Shown: positions 14,097-20,233 of the stretch, one piece after another | How positions within the stretch are numbered: position 1 is the first letter of the stretch | Layout: each line of letters opens with the position of its first letter | Assembly: GCA_040902855.1 (NCBI GenBank) | Contig: JBBDWN010000105.1 | Coordinates: 1-20,233 of the forward strand | Length of the DNA stretch: 20,233 nt | Source of the DNA: DATHWB01 sp040902855 | GTDB lineage: Bacteria; Actinomycetota; Acidimicrobiia; Spongiisociales; ZC4RG35 | Direction: 5' to 3' | Notes under the pieces: model-generated | The model's database searches: none | Told to the model about the DNA's origin: nothing | The model's input: the letters and a program-made list of their open reading frames with translations, nothing else | Translations under genes and position numbers: made by a program

Positions 14097-14887
14097 ACGG
14101 TCTCGCGGTCAAGGACCTGAAGGCCACAGTCGGATCCGCATCGATCCTCGAAGGGCTCGACCTGGAGGTCCCGTTCGGTGAGATCCACGCAATCATGGGT
14201 CCCAACGGCTCGGGCAAATCCACGCTGTGTCACGTCCTGACCGGACATTCGGCGTACACGGTCACAGGCTCTGCGAGTGTCGGGGGCGTCGAGATCCTCG
14301 ACAAGCCGGTCGACGAGCGCTCCCGTCTCGGGCTCATGCACGGCTTTCAATACCCGGTGGAGATCCCCGGCATTCGTCTCGACGAACTGGTGCGAGAGGC
14401 CGCCTACGAACGGGGTGTCGACGATGCCGAGTTCGAGAGCCGGCTGGCGGACGCGGCCGAAAAGTTCGACATGACCCGCTTCCTCGACCGTTCGATCAAC
14501 AACGACCTGTCCGGTGGGGAGAAGAAGCGCTCGGAGATCTTTCAGATGGCGGTGCTCGACCCGAAGATCGTGCTGTTGGACGAGATCGACTCCGGGCTCG
14601 ACATCGACGCCGTCAAGCAGGTGGCAGAAGCCGTCGAGGCGATGAGAAGCCCCGAGGTGGGAGTGTTGATGATCACCCACTACTCACGCATCCTCAAGTA
14701 TCTGTCGCCCGACCGGATCCACGTGATGATCAAGGGCAGGATCGTCGAATCAGGCGGTCCGGAGCTGGCCGACGAGCTCGAAGACGGCGGGTATGACGCC
14801 ATTCGCGCCCGTCTCGGAATCGAACTCGAGTCCGCCACACCCCAGAAACGCCCTGCGGATTTCTTCACCGACACGCCGTTCGACTGA
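14093..14887 (+). CDS. sufC: Fe–S cluster assembly ATPase SufC
   Basis: An ABC-type ATPase of 264 residues from the GTG at 14093. An upstream extension of the open frame lies inside the Rieske gene and is rejected. Motifs: Walker A GPNGSGKS (36–43), Q-loop at Q87, signature LSGGEKKRSEI (139–149), Walker B IVLLDEIDSGLD (159–170), H-loop H196. SufC energises the SufBD scaffold in the cytoplasm. The LSGGEKKR form is typical of SufC rather than transporter ATPases. The usual downstream partners sufS and sufU are missing: the next gene is a peptidase behind its own promoter-like sequence. Confidence 0.95.
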   Translation: MNGLAVKDLKATVGSASILEGLDLEVPFGEIHAIMGPNGSGKSTLCHVLTGHSAYTVTGSASVGGVEILDKPVDERSRLGLMHGFQYPVEIPGIRLDELVREAAYERGVDDAEFESRLADAAEKFDMTRFLDRSINNDLSGGEKKRSEIFQMAVLDPKIVLLDEIDSGLDIDAVKQVAEAVEAMRSPEVGVLMITHYSRILKYLSPDRIHVMIKGRIVESGGPELADELEDGGYDAIRARLGIELESATPQKRPADFFTDTPFD

Positions 14888-14930
14888 GCGGTTCCGTCGT
14901 CCCGATGCAGTGACTTCGGGTTTCGCGCTC

Positions 14931-14943
14931 TAGATTTCTCCTG
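14931..14943 (+). promoter_or_regulatory. Putative −10 box and leaderless start of the peptidase gene
   Basis: TAGATT (14931–14936) lies seven bases before the ATG at 14944, and no Shine–Dalgarno sequence precedes the ATG. A weak −35-like GTGACT lies at 14910–14915 with a rather short 15-base spacer. The arrangement suggests a leaderless transcript starting at the ATG and separates this gene from the suf operon. Confidence 0.4.
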
Positions 14944-16038
14944 ATGGCGACCGCTCGACACCGCTGGCTGCTCGATCTCACTCATCTTCCGACGACCTCG
15001 GGACTCGAACATCGCGTCGTCGACTGGGTGAAGGCGTGGGTGGAACGGCGCGAAGACCTCAAACTGGCCACCGACGCGTCGGGGAACCTGCTCATCACGG
15101 TGAAGGGGCGAAAGTCGAAGACGGCGCCTGTCATCGCCGTCGCCCACATGGACCATCCGGGGTTCGTCGTCGAATCTCTCGGGGGCCGTGACGTGACCGC
15201 CGCCTTCCGGGGCTCGGTGATGTCGGAGTACTTCGGTGGAGCGGCAGTCGAGTTCTTCGACCTCCGGGATGGCCGCCACGCCGGAAAGGTCGTGGACTAC
15301 GACTCGTCCACCAAGAAGGCGTCCATCCAGTTGAAGATGCCCACGTCGGTCCTGGGGATTGGCTCGGTCGGACGGTGGCGGTTCGCTCCCCCCAAGCTCG
15401 GTGTGAAGCGGGGCCGGTTGCATGCCCCGGCCTGCGACGATCTCGCCGGTGTCGCCGCGGCACTCACGGCTCTCGACCAAGCCCGGAAGAAGCCGGAGCT
15501 GAAGCATTTCGGCGTGCTCCTCACGCGGGGCGAGGAGGAGGGCCTGCTGGGAGCGATCGGGGCGGCCCGGGATGGGACGTGTCCGGAGGGGTCGAGGGTG
15601 CTGTCTATCGAGACGTCGCGCAGCTTCGACGATTCACCGATCGGCGACGGCCCGATCGTGCGGGTAGGCGACGCTTCGACCGTTTTCGATTCCGACTTGA
15701 CCAACCGTGTCACCGAAGTCGCACGCGAGTCCAAACTCGTCCATCAGCGCAAGCTGATGGCGGGCGGGACGTGCGAAGCGACTGCCTTCAGCGCCTACGG
15801 GATCCCCGCCACCGGCCTCTGCCTGGCGTTGGGGAACTATCACAACATGGTCGACGTCGACGGGGTGAAGGCGGGAACGGCGAAAGCCCAACTCGAGCCG
15901 GAGGTGATCTCCCTCGACGACTTCGACGGGCTGGTGACGCTGATGCTGGCCGCCGCCAAAGGGGTCGACGGGGTGGGCTCCGATCTCCGCACACGACTCG
16001 ACGCGTCGTACGACTCCCGCTCCCACCTCCTCAACTGA
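14944..16038 (+). CDS. M42-like zinc aminopeptidase
   Basis: A 364-residue cytoplasmic metallopeptidase of the M42/M20 clan. Likely metal and catalytic residues are visible in order. AHMDHPG supplies H68 and D70; ACDDLAG holds the bridging D165 or D166. TRGEEEGLLG provides the general base and a ligand among E197–E199, and SIETS provides E223. NYHNMVD supplies H300. M42 enzymes trim peptides from the N-terminus and usually form dodecamers. The nearby clusters have no evident functional link, so this is a general peptide-turnover gene by inference. Substrate preference cannot be read from sequence. The gene ends exactly where the structured intergenic element begins. Confidence 0.82.
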   Translation: MATARHRWLLDLTHLPTTSGLEHRVVDWVKAWVERREDLKLATDASGNLLITVKGRKSKTAPVIAVAHMDHPGFVVESLGGRDVTAAFRGSVMSEYFGGAAVEFFDLRDGRHAGKVVDYDSSTKKASIQLKMPTSVLGIGSVGRWRFAPPKLGVKRGRLHAPACDDLAGVAAALTALDQARKKPELKHFGVLLTRGEEEGLLGAIGAARDGTCPEGSRVLSIETSRSFDDSPIGDGPIVRVGDASTVFDSDLTNRVTEVARESKLVHQRKLMAGGTCEATAFSAYGIPATGLCLALGNYHNMVDVDGVKAGTAKAQLEPEVISLDDFDGLVTLMLAAAKGVDGVGSDLRTRLDASYDSRSHLLN

Positions 16039-16041
16039 AAA

Positions 16042-16072
16042 GGGCCCCCTGAACCCAGGGTTCGTGGGGCCC
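16042..16072 (-). terminator. Left outward-facing hairpin with T tract on the minus strand
   Basis: GGGCCCC (16042–16048) pairs with GGGGCCC (16066–16072), with GAACCC-A-GGGTTC inside. The AAAA at 16038–16041 becomes TTTT on the minus strand, so this is an intrinsic terminator for minus-strand transcription. On the plus strand the same hairpin has no T tract. No minus-strand gene needs it here. Confidence 0.55.
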
Positions 16073-16213
16073 TCAGAGGGCCCTGCCAGCCCACGGTTCA
16101 GCCGGGCGCAACCTGCCGGTGGGAGACCGCAGGATGAGATGAGCAACGGCGGCCAAGGAGGCGGTGAGGAGGAGGGATCTTCTCCCGAACCCTGGGCTCC
16201 ACGGGCCCTCTGA

Positions 16214-16248
16214 GGGCCCTGCCAACCCTGGGTTGGCGGGGCCCTTTT
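16214..16248 (+). terminator. Intrinsic terminator upstream of fumC
   Basis: A nearly perfect hairpin: GGGCCC (16214–16219), GCCAACCC (16221–16228), T, GGGTTGGC (16230–16237), GGGCCC (16239–16244), followed by TTTT. It should stop plus-strand readthrough from the peptidase gene and isolate fumC, which then needs its own promoter in the remaining ~45 bases. No clear −35/−10 pair stands out there. Confidence 0.75.
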
Positions 16249-16293
16249 GGCGGGCGGTTAGCGTTCGGGTCAGCGTTATCCCAGGGAGCACTA

Positions 16294-17676
16294 GTGGAGT
16301 ACAGGATCGAGAAGGACTCGATGGGTGAGGTTCGGGTTCCGGTCGGCGCCCTCTACGGAGCGTCCACTCAGCGAGCCGTCGACAACTTCCCCATCTCGGG
16401 TCTGGTGATGGATCGTCGGATCATCTGGGCGTTCGGTCTGCTCAAGGGTTCGGCGGCGACGGTGGCCGGCCGACGCGGCGAGATTCCCGAAGGGGTCGCA
16501 GACGCCATCCGCCAGGCGGCAGATTCGGTGATGGAAGGCGAGCACGACGACCAGTTCCCGGTCGACATCTTTCAGACCGGCTCGGGCACGTCGACGAACA
16601 CCAATGCCAACGAGGTCATCGCACATCTCGCCACGGAGATCGGAGGCAGCGACGAACGGGTCCATCCCAACGACCACGTGAACTTCGGACAGTCGTCCAA
16701 CGACACGTTCCCGACGGCGATGCATCTCGCAGCAGTCCACGCCATCCGCAGCGAGTTGCTGGGCGGGCTCACGACGCTGGCGCAGTCGCTCGAAGCCAAG
16801 GCGGACGCCTTCGACAACATCGTCAAGTCAGGACGGACCCACCTGATGGATGCCGTTCCCGTCACTCTCGGCCAGGAGTTCTCCGGATATGCGGCCCAGA
16901 TGCGGAAGTCCGTCATCCGCGTCGAGCGGGTCCTTCCGGATCTCGAAGAGCTGGCGCTCGGCGGGACGGCGGTGGGCACGGGCATCAACGCCCCTGACGG
17001 TTGGGCGGCCGAAGTGATCGCCGAGATGGCGGCTCGCACTGGGTACGAGTTCCGTGAGGCGGACAATCACTTCGAGGCCCAGGCGTCCAAGGACGGGGTG
17101 GTGAATGCCTCGGGAACGCTGAAGACGGTCGCCCAGGCGATGTTCAAGATCGCCAACGACCTGCGCTGGCTGTCGAGCGGCCCTGTGACCGGAATCGCCG
17201 AGATCCGCCTGCCCGCGCTGCAGCCCGGTTCGTCGATCATGCCCGCCAAGGTGAACCCGGTGATTCCGGAGATGGTGATGCAGGTCGCCGCTCAGGTGGT
17301 CGGCAACGACACCGCGATCACGTGGGGAGGTGCGAACGGCAACTTCGAGTTGAACGTGATGATGCCGATGATGGCTCGCAATCTGCTGGAGGCCATCACC
17401 TTGCTGGCGGCCGCCTCGACGTCTCTCGCCACGAAGTGTGTCGACGGAATAGAGGCGGACGCAGATCGGGCAAGGGATCTCCTCGAGAAGAACGTGATCG
17501 TCGTCACGGCCCTCAACCCGCACATCGGATATGACGCCGGCTCGCGGGTCGCCAAGCGGGCTTTCGCCGAGGGTCGCAGTGTCCGAGATGTCGTCCTGGA
17601 GGAAGGCCTGATGGGAGAGGCGGAACTCGATGCCGCCCTCGATCTCAAAGGCATGACCGAGGGCGGGGTCCAGTAG
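16294..17676 (+). CDS. fumC: Class II fumarate hydratase (FumC)
   Basis: A 460-residue cytoplasmic tetrameric enzyme of the aspartase/fumarase superfamily, interconverting fumarate and L-malate in the TCA cycle. Key segments are FQTGSGTSTNTNANEV (93–108), SGRTHLMDAVP with H183 (179–189) and the family signature GSSIMPAKVN (312–321) holding the catalytic serine. Length is normal for FumC. The start is the GTG at 16294, 5 bases after AGGGAG (16283–16288). Aspartase is the nearest alternative, but the motif pattern (QTGSGTSTNTNANEV) favours fumarase. It converges with the Thr-rich gene downstream with only 4 bases between stop codons. Confidence 0.93.
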   Translation: MEYRIEKDSMGEVRVPVGALYGASTQRAVDNFPISGLVMDRRIIWAFGLLKGSAATVAGRRGEIPEGVADAIRQAADSVMEGEHDDQFPVDIFQTGSGTSTNTNANEVIAHLATEIGGSDERVHPNDHVNFGQSSNDTFPTAMHLAAVHAIRSELLGGLTTLAQSLEAKADAFDNIVKSGRTHLMDAVPVTLGQEFSGYAAQMRKSVIRVERVLPDLEELALGGTAVGTGINAPDGWAAEVIAEMAARTGYEFREADNHFEAQASKDGVVNASGTLKTVAQAMFKIANDLRWLSSGPVTGIAEIRLPALQPGSSIMPAKVNPVIPEMVMQVAAQVVGNDTAITWGGANGNFELNVMMPMMARNLLEAITLLAAASTSLATKCVDGIEADADRARDLLEKNVIVVTALNPHIGYDAGSRVAKRAFAEGRSVRDVVLEEGLMGEAELDAALDLKGMTEGGVQ

Positions 17677-17680
17677 CGGC

Positions 17681-18235
17681 TCAGTCGTCGATGTCGTCGG
17701 TGTCGGCGATGGCGTCGATGTCGGCGACGAGCTTGCCGTCCTCCCACTCGCACCGAATCCGGATCTCGGCCCCGGATGTGTTCTGGAAACGCACCTCGAT
17801 CTCGTCGCCGTCATCGTCGTCGGCGATGATCTCGTAGCGCCACCCCGGGGCCGCGACCACTGCGACCAACTCGACGTGTGGATCGGTCCCGGTCACGGTG
17901 ACGGTGCCGCCGTCTGACACCGCAGTCGTTGTCGCAGGGATCCCGGTCGTTGTCGGTGAGGTCGACGCTGGTGTCGTCGTCGTCGTGGACGTCGGAGGCG
18001 GGCTGGACGAGGGGGTCGTCGAATCCGTCCCTGTCGGGGACGTCGTCCCGGTTTCTGCCGCGGTCGTGTCGGTGGACGGAGGCGCAGTCGTAGGGTCGGA
18101 GGTCGAGACGGCGATGATCGGGGTCAAAGGGTCGTCGGACACCTGGTCGTCGGCGGCACCGACCACTTGCCAGGCGAGGGTGGTGGCGATTCCGACTGCC
18201 ACCACCCAGGCAGCGAGAATTCCTATACGCGTCAT
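17681..18235 (-). CDS. Membrane-anchored Thr-rich protein of unknown function
   Basis: A 184-residue protein with an N-terminal membrane segment at about residues 4–25 (GILAAWVVAVGIATTLAW). A Thr/Ser/Pro linker follows at about 40–105, then a compact C-terminal domain at about 108–175 (ELVAVVAAPGWRYEII and EVRFQNTSGAEIRIRCEWEDG). The tail is acidic (ADTDDIDD). The linker is typical of cell-wall-spanning actinobacterial proteins, so the C-terminal domain probably faces outward. I do not recognise a family. It is divergent from a two-component system across 102 bases, which suggests a target or sensor partner of that system. The start at 18235 has only a weak GAGG upstream. The low-complexity DNA reflects Thr and Asp codons rather than a tandem repeat. 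Confidence 0.72.
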   Translation of the reverse strand: MTRIGILAAWVVAVGIATTLAWQVVGAADDQVSDDPLTPIIAVSTSDPTTAPPSTDTTAAETGTTSPTGTDSTTPSSSPPPTSTTTTTPASTSPTTTGIPATTTAVSDGGTVTVTGTDPHVELVAVVAAPGWRYEIIADDDDGDEIEVRFQNTSGAEIRIRCEWEDGKLVADIDAIADTDDIDD

Positions 18236-18270
18236 GTCCTCATTTTGGCGTCGTCAGGTGCAGGGACTCG

Positions 18271-18330
18271 TCACGGGTTCGTCAAGGTTTCCTCAAGGTT
18301 GCCTGACTCACTTTTGGCCGAACATATGCT
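18271..18330 (+). promoter_or_regulatory. 11-bp-phased direct-repeat operator and promoter of the two-component genes
   Basis: TCACGGGT (18271), TCAAGGTT (18282–18289) and TCAAGGTT (18293–18300) occur at an exact 11-base period, with a looser TGACTCAC at 18304. Tandem 11-bp half-sites are the usual target of OmpR/PhoB-type regulators. A −35-like CTGACT (18303–18308), a 16-base spacer and TATGCT (18325–18330) follow, seven bases before the ATG at 18338. The repeats abut the −35 box, the position of an activated promoter, so autoregulation is likely. They could also control the divergent gene. Confidence 0.65.
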
Positions 18331-18337
18331 GGATCCG

Positions 18338-19021
18338 ATGTCACGCATCCTGCTGGTCGAAGACGACGCGGAGATCCGGCGCCTCGTCGCCGACTCGATG
18401 GCGCGGCTCGGACACGACATCGTGTCCGCTTCCTCGGCCATGGAAGGTCTTCAGGCCGCAGTGTCCGAATCACCTGATCTCGTGGTCCTGGACCTCGGCC
18501 TGCCTGACGTCGACGGGACTGAGTTGCTCCGGATGCTGCGTGCCGTGAGTTCCGTACCGGTCATCATCGCCACCGCCAGGGGCGACGACAGCTCCGTCGT
18601 GTCCGTGCTCGACGCCGGAGCCGACGACTACCTCGTGAAGCCGTACTCCACCGCCCAGCTCGCCGCCCGCGTGCGTGCGGTGCTGCGCCGCGCCGAGGTG
18701 AACTCGGGGGGATCCGACGAGGTGGCGGTCGGGGGGCTTCGCATCGACGTGGCGGCCAGAGATGTCACGATCGACGGCGAAGCACTCGATCTCAGCCCGA
18801 AGGAGTTCGACCTGCTTCTTGCGCTCGCCGAACGGCAGGGAGAGGTCGTCTCCAAGCGAGAATTGCTTGCCCAGGTGTGGCGGGAGCCGTGGGGCGGGTC
18901 GGAGCGCACCGTCGACGTTCACCTCTCCTGGTTGCGCAGGAAGCTGGGGGAGAGCGCATCGGATCCGCGGTATCTGCGAACCGTGCACGGGGTGGGGATC
19001 AAGCTCGTCGATCCGTCGTGA
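18338..19021 (+). CDS. OmpR/PhoB-family response regulator
   Basis: A 227-residue DNA-binding response regulator. The receiver domain shows the acidic pair D9/D10, phospho-acceptor D52 (LDLGLPDVDG), T79 and K101 (YLVKPYS). A winged-helix output domain follows (~125–225: LDLSPKEFDLLLALAERQGEVVSK, then SERTVDVHLSWLRRKLG and YLRTVHGVGIKL). I chose the ATG at 18338, whose transcript looks leaderless; the in-frame ATG at 18326 falls inside the −10 box. It shares GTGA with the sensor kinase, a standard cognate pair. The phased repeat just upstream is its likely binding site. The stimulus is unknown. Confidence 0.93.
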   Translation: MSRILLVEDDAEIRRLVADSMARLGHDIVSASSAMEGLQAAVSESPDLVVLDLGLPDVDGTELLRMLRAVSSVPVIIATARGDDSSVVSVLDAGADDYLVKPYSTAQLAARVRAVLRRAEVNSGGSDEVAVGGLRIDVAARDVTIDGEALDLSPKEFDLLLALAERQGEVVSKRELLAQVWREPWGGSERTVDVHLSWLRRKLGESASDPRYLRTVHGVGIKLVDPS

Positions 19022-20233
19022 AGCGCCAGCTGAATCTCCTCGTGCTGGCGGTGACGTCGCTGGTTGTCGTGGCGTTCACCGTGCCCCTGGCTGCCCTCGT
19101 AGCCCGCGACGCGGACGCAACCGCTCGGACCAACGCCGAGAACGTGGTCCAGAGCGTGGCCGCGAACGTGGTCAGACTGGCCGTCACCGACGGAGTCGAC
19201 GCCCTCGCCTCCAACGTTCCGTCGCTCCCCGCCGGGTCCGGCCTGGTGTTCCCCACGGGCCTCACCGCTGGGACGGTCACCGCGGAGGGCCTCGCGCTGG
19301 CCGAGACGGCGGCGGCTCAGCAGAGGGCGGTTTCGGCCTACACCACCGACGGCTGGGAACTGGCACTCCCCGTGTTGACGAGGGACGGGGCGGTCGTGGT
19401 CACCGCGACAGTGCCGCAATCCGAACTCCGGGCCGGAGTGGCTCGCGCCTGGGTGTTCCTTGGTCTTCTCGGTGCGGGAATCATCGCGGTGTCGTTGCTC
19501 CTTGCGTCCCGCCTTGGTCGGTCTCTCACCGGTTCGGTCGCTGCCCTCGGCGAGGCTGCCCGCGCCCTGGCATCCGGCGACCTGACCACTCGGGTGCATG
19601 TGACCGATCCGCCCGAGCTGGCATCGGTCGCGGCGGCGTTCAACGAGATGGCGCCTCGGCTCGAGGCACTCATCGAAGAGGAGCGAGAGGAAGTCGCCGA
19701 TCTCTCGCATCGTCTGCGCACTCCACTGGCGCGGCTCCGCCTTCAGGTCGAGGGGGTCGAAGACGAGGGCGTCCGCCAGGCGCTGACGGACAATCTGGAT
19801 CGCCTCGACCGAGCCGTCGGTGAGGTCATCGCCGAGGCGCGTCGAAGGCCGGAGCGATCGACCGGCAGCATCGCCGACATCGGGTCGTTCGTCTCGAAGC
19901 GGGGCTCGTTCTGGTCGCTGCTGGCCGAAGAGCAGGGGCGTCGCTTCGAAGTGGCGGTCGGGGTCGAACCGCTCACGGGCGTCGCAGTGGGGGAGCGTGA
20001 GCTGACTGCCGCTCTCGACGCTGTTCTCGGCAACATCTTCGACCACACCGAGGAGGGAGTCCGATTCGCCTTGCGGTGCGATCGGGCCGATCGGGAGGTC
20101 GTTATCACAGTCGAGGATGCGGGCCCTGGGTTCCCGCCGGGCCTCGATCCGCTTGCCAGGGGCGTGAGCGGTGCGGGATCGAGCGGTCTCGGTCTCGACA
20201 TCGCCCGAAGAACGGCTGAACGCGCCGGAGGCA
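19018..20233 (+). CDS. Sensor histidine kinase with HAMP domain (3' end cut by window)
   Basis: Partial gene, 405 residues visible and still open at the window edge. Starts at a GTG overlapping the response-regulator stop. TM1 at about residues 5–27 (LLVLAVTSLVVVAFTVPLAA), an extracytoplasmic sensor of about 115 residues, TM2 at about 143–165 (RAWVFLGLLGAGIIAVSLLL), then a HAMP segment. The H-box DLSHRLRTPLARLRL has H231 as phospho-acceptor, with R at +1. The ATPase domain shows the N-box around residue 339 (GNIFDHTEEG), G1 EDAGPGFP with D367, and G2 GSSGLGLD near 387–394. Few residues are likely missing, since G2 is already present. Confidence 0.9.
   Translation, partial: MKRQLNLLVLAVTSLVVVAFTVPLAALVARDADATARTNAENVVQSVAANVVRLAVTDGVDALASNVPSLPAGSGLVFPTGLTAGTVTAEGLALAETAAAQQRAVSAYTTDGWELALPVLTRDGAVVVTATVPQSELRAGVARAWVFLGLLGAGIIAVSLLLASRLGRSLTGSVAALGEAARALASGDLTTRVHVTDPPELASVAAAFNEMAPRLEALIEEEREEVADLSHRLRTPLARLRLQVEGVEDEGVRQALTDNLDRLDRAVGEVIAEARRRPERSTGSIADIGSFVSKRGSFWSLLAEEQGRRFEVAVGVEPLTGVAVGERELTAALDAVLGNIFDHTEEGVRFALRCDRADREVVITVEDAGPGFPPGLDPLARGVSGAGSSGLGLDIARRTAERAGG

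Larger units (their letters stand above)
16038..16248. repeat. Structured inverted-repeat element, REPIN/MITE-like
   Basis: Two 62-bp arms in inverted orientation (16038–16099 and 16187–16248) flank an 87-bp core. By my alignment they match at 51 of 62 positions. Each arm holds a hairpin built on AACCC-A-GGGTT, enclosed by GGGCCC stems, and an 8-bp-arm palindrome, GGGCCCTC-A-GAGGGCCC. Several differences within arms pair with each other. The core itself can fold (CCTGCCGGT 16112–16120 with ACCGCAGG 16126–16133). The 17-bp GGGCCCTC(A/T)GAGGGCCC also reads as a direct repeat of the two arms. This resembles two REP units in inverted pairing. It starts at the last base of the peptidase stop codon. 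Confidence 0.75.

Noticed and set aside
13760..14680. Minus-strand open frame of 306 codons opposite the Rieske gene and sufC
   Set aside because: Antisense shadow of two clear Fe–S assembly genes.
16038..16248. CRISPR array or tRNA in the repeat-rich intergenic region
   Set aside because: Only two arms in inverted orientation with no regular spacers, and no cloverleaf or CCA-adjacent T-loop pattern.
17683..18100. GTCGTC/GTCGGT-rich tract resembling a simple DNA repeat
   Set aside because: Explained by Asp- and Thr-rich protein sequence on the minus strand; units are irregular.
18919..20046. Long minus-strand open frame (375 codons) opposite the sensor kinase
   Set aside because: It lies antisense to a kinase with all catalytic motifs; its product is rich in R, D, G and E without any domain pattern, as expected in GC-rich antisense frames.

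Overview
The window is GC-rich, with dense co-directional genes that overlap by 4 bases (ATGA/GTGA). It carries a secretin-less Tad pilus locus, an actinobacterial-style sufD–Rieske–sufC block and several promoters that look leaderless. Together these suggest an actinomycete-type bacterium, possibly an Acidimicrobiia-like lineage; that placement is inference. No rRNA, tRNA, CRISPR array, transposase or phage gene was found.

Region 1 (2–5025, +) is the first part of a tight-adherence (Tad/Flp) pilus operon: cpaB-like SAF protein, cpaE/tadZ-like ATPase, cpaF/tadA ATPase, tadB, tadC and a small Flp-type pilin. Region 3 (11203–12451, +) holds three more Tad-type genes (tadE-like, tadE-like, tadG-like), each with a short leader ending in (D/E)RG or DQG before a hydrophobic stretch. 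These two halves would normally be expected to be contiguous.

Region 2 (5026–11202) separates them and is a mosaic. It contains gene remnants: a possible minus-strand coding fragment, the N-terminus of an ImuB-like Y-family polymerase, and the C-terminal third of a uroporphyrinogen-III methyltransferase. Between the remnants lie three minus-strand genes: a 1285-residue AfsR/SARP-like regulator (winged helix, BTAD, AAA ATPase, TPR-like, C-terminal HTH), a 30-codon ORF that is little more than a signal peptide with a strong ribosome-binding site, and an orphan PAS/HisKA histidine kinase. The simplest reading is an insertion or rearrangement that split the pilus locus and brought in a regulatory module.

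Region 4 (12452–17676, +) is housekeeping: sufD, a Rieske ferredoxin-like gene and sufC behind a promoter with a 7-bp-arm palindrome; an M42-like peptidase; and class II fumarase. A 211-bp highly structured intergenic element (16038–16248) lies between the last two. It is built of two 62-bp inverted copies and resembles a REPIN or paired outward-facing terminators.

Region 5 (17681–20233) is an envelope-sensing cluster. A membrane-anchored Thr-rich protein (−) is divergent from an OmpR-type response regulator and its sensor kinase (+, cut by the window end). Their shared 102-bp control region holds an 11-bp-phased direct repeat that looks like the regulator's own operator.
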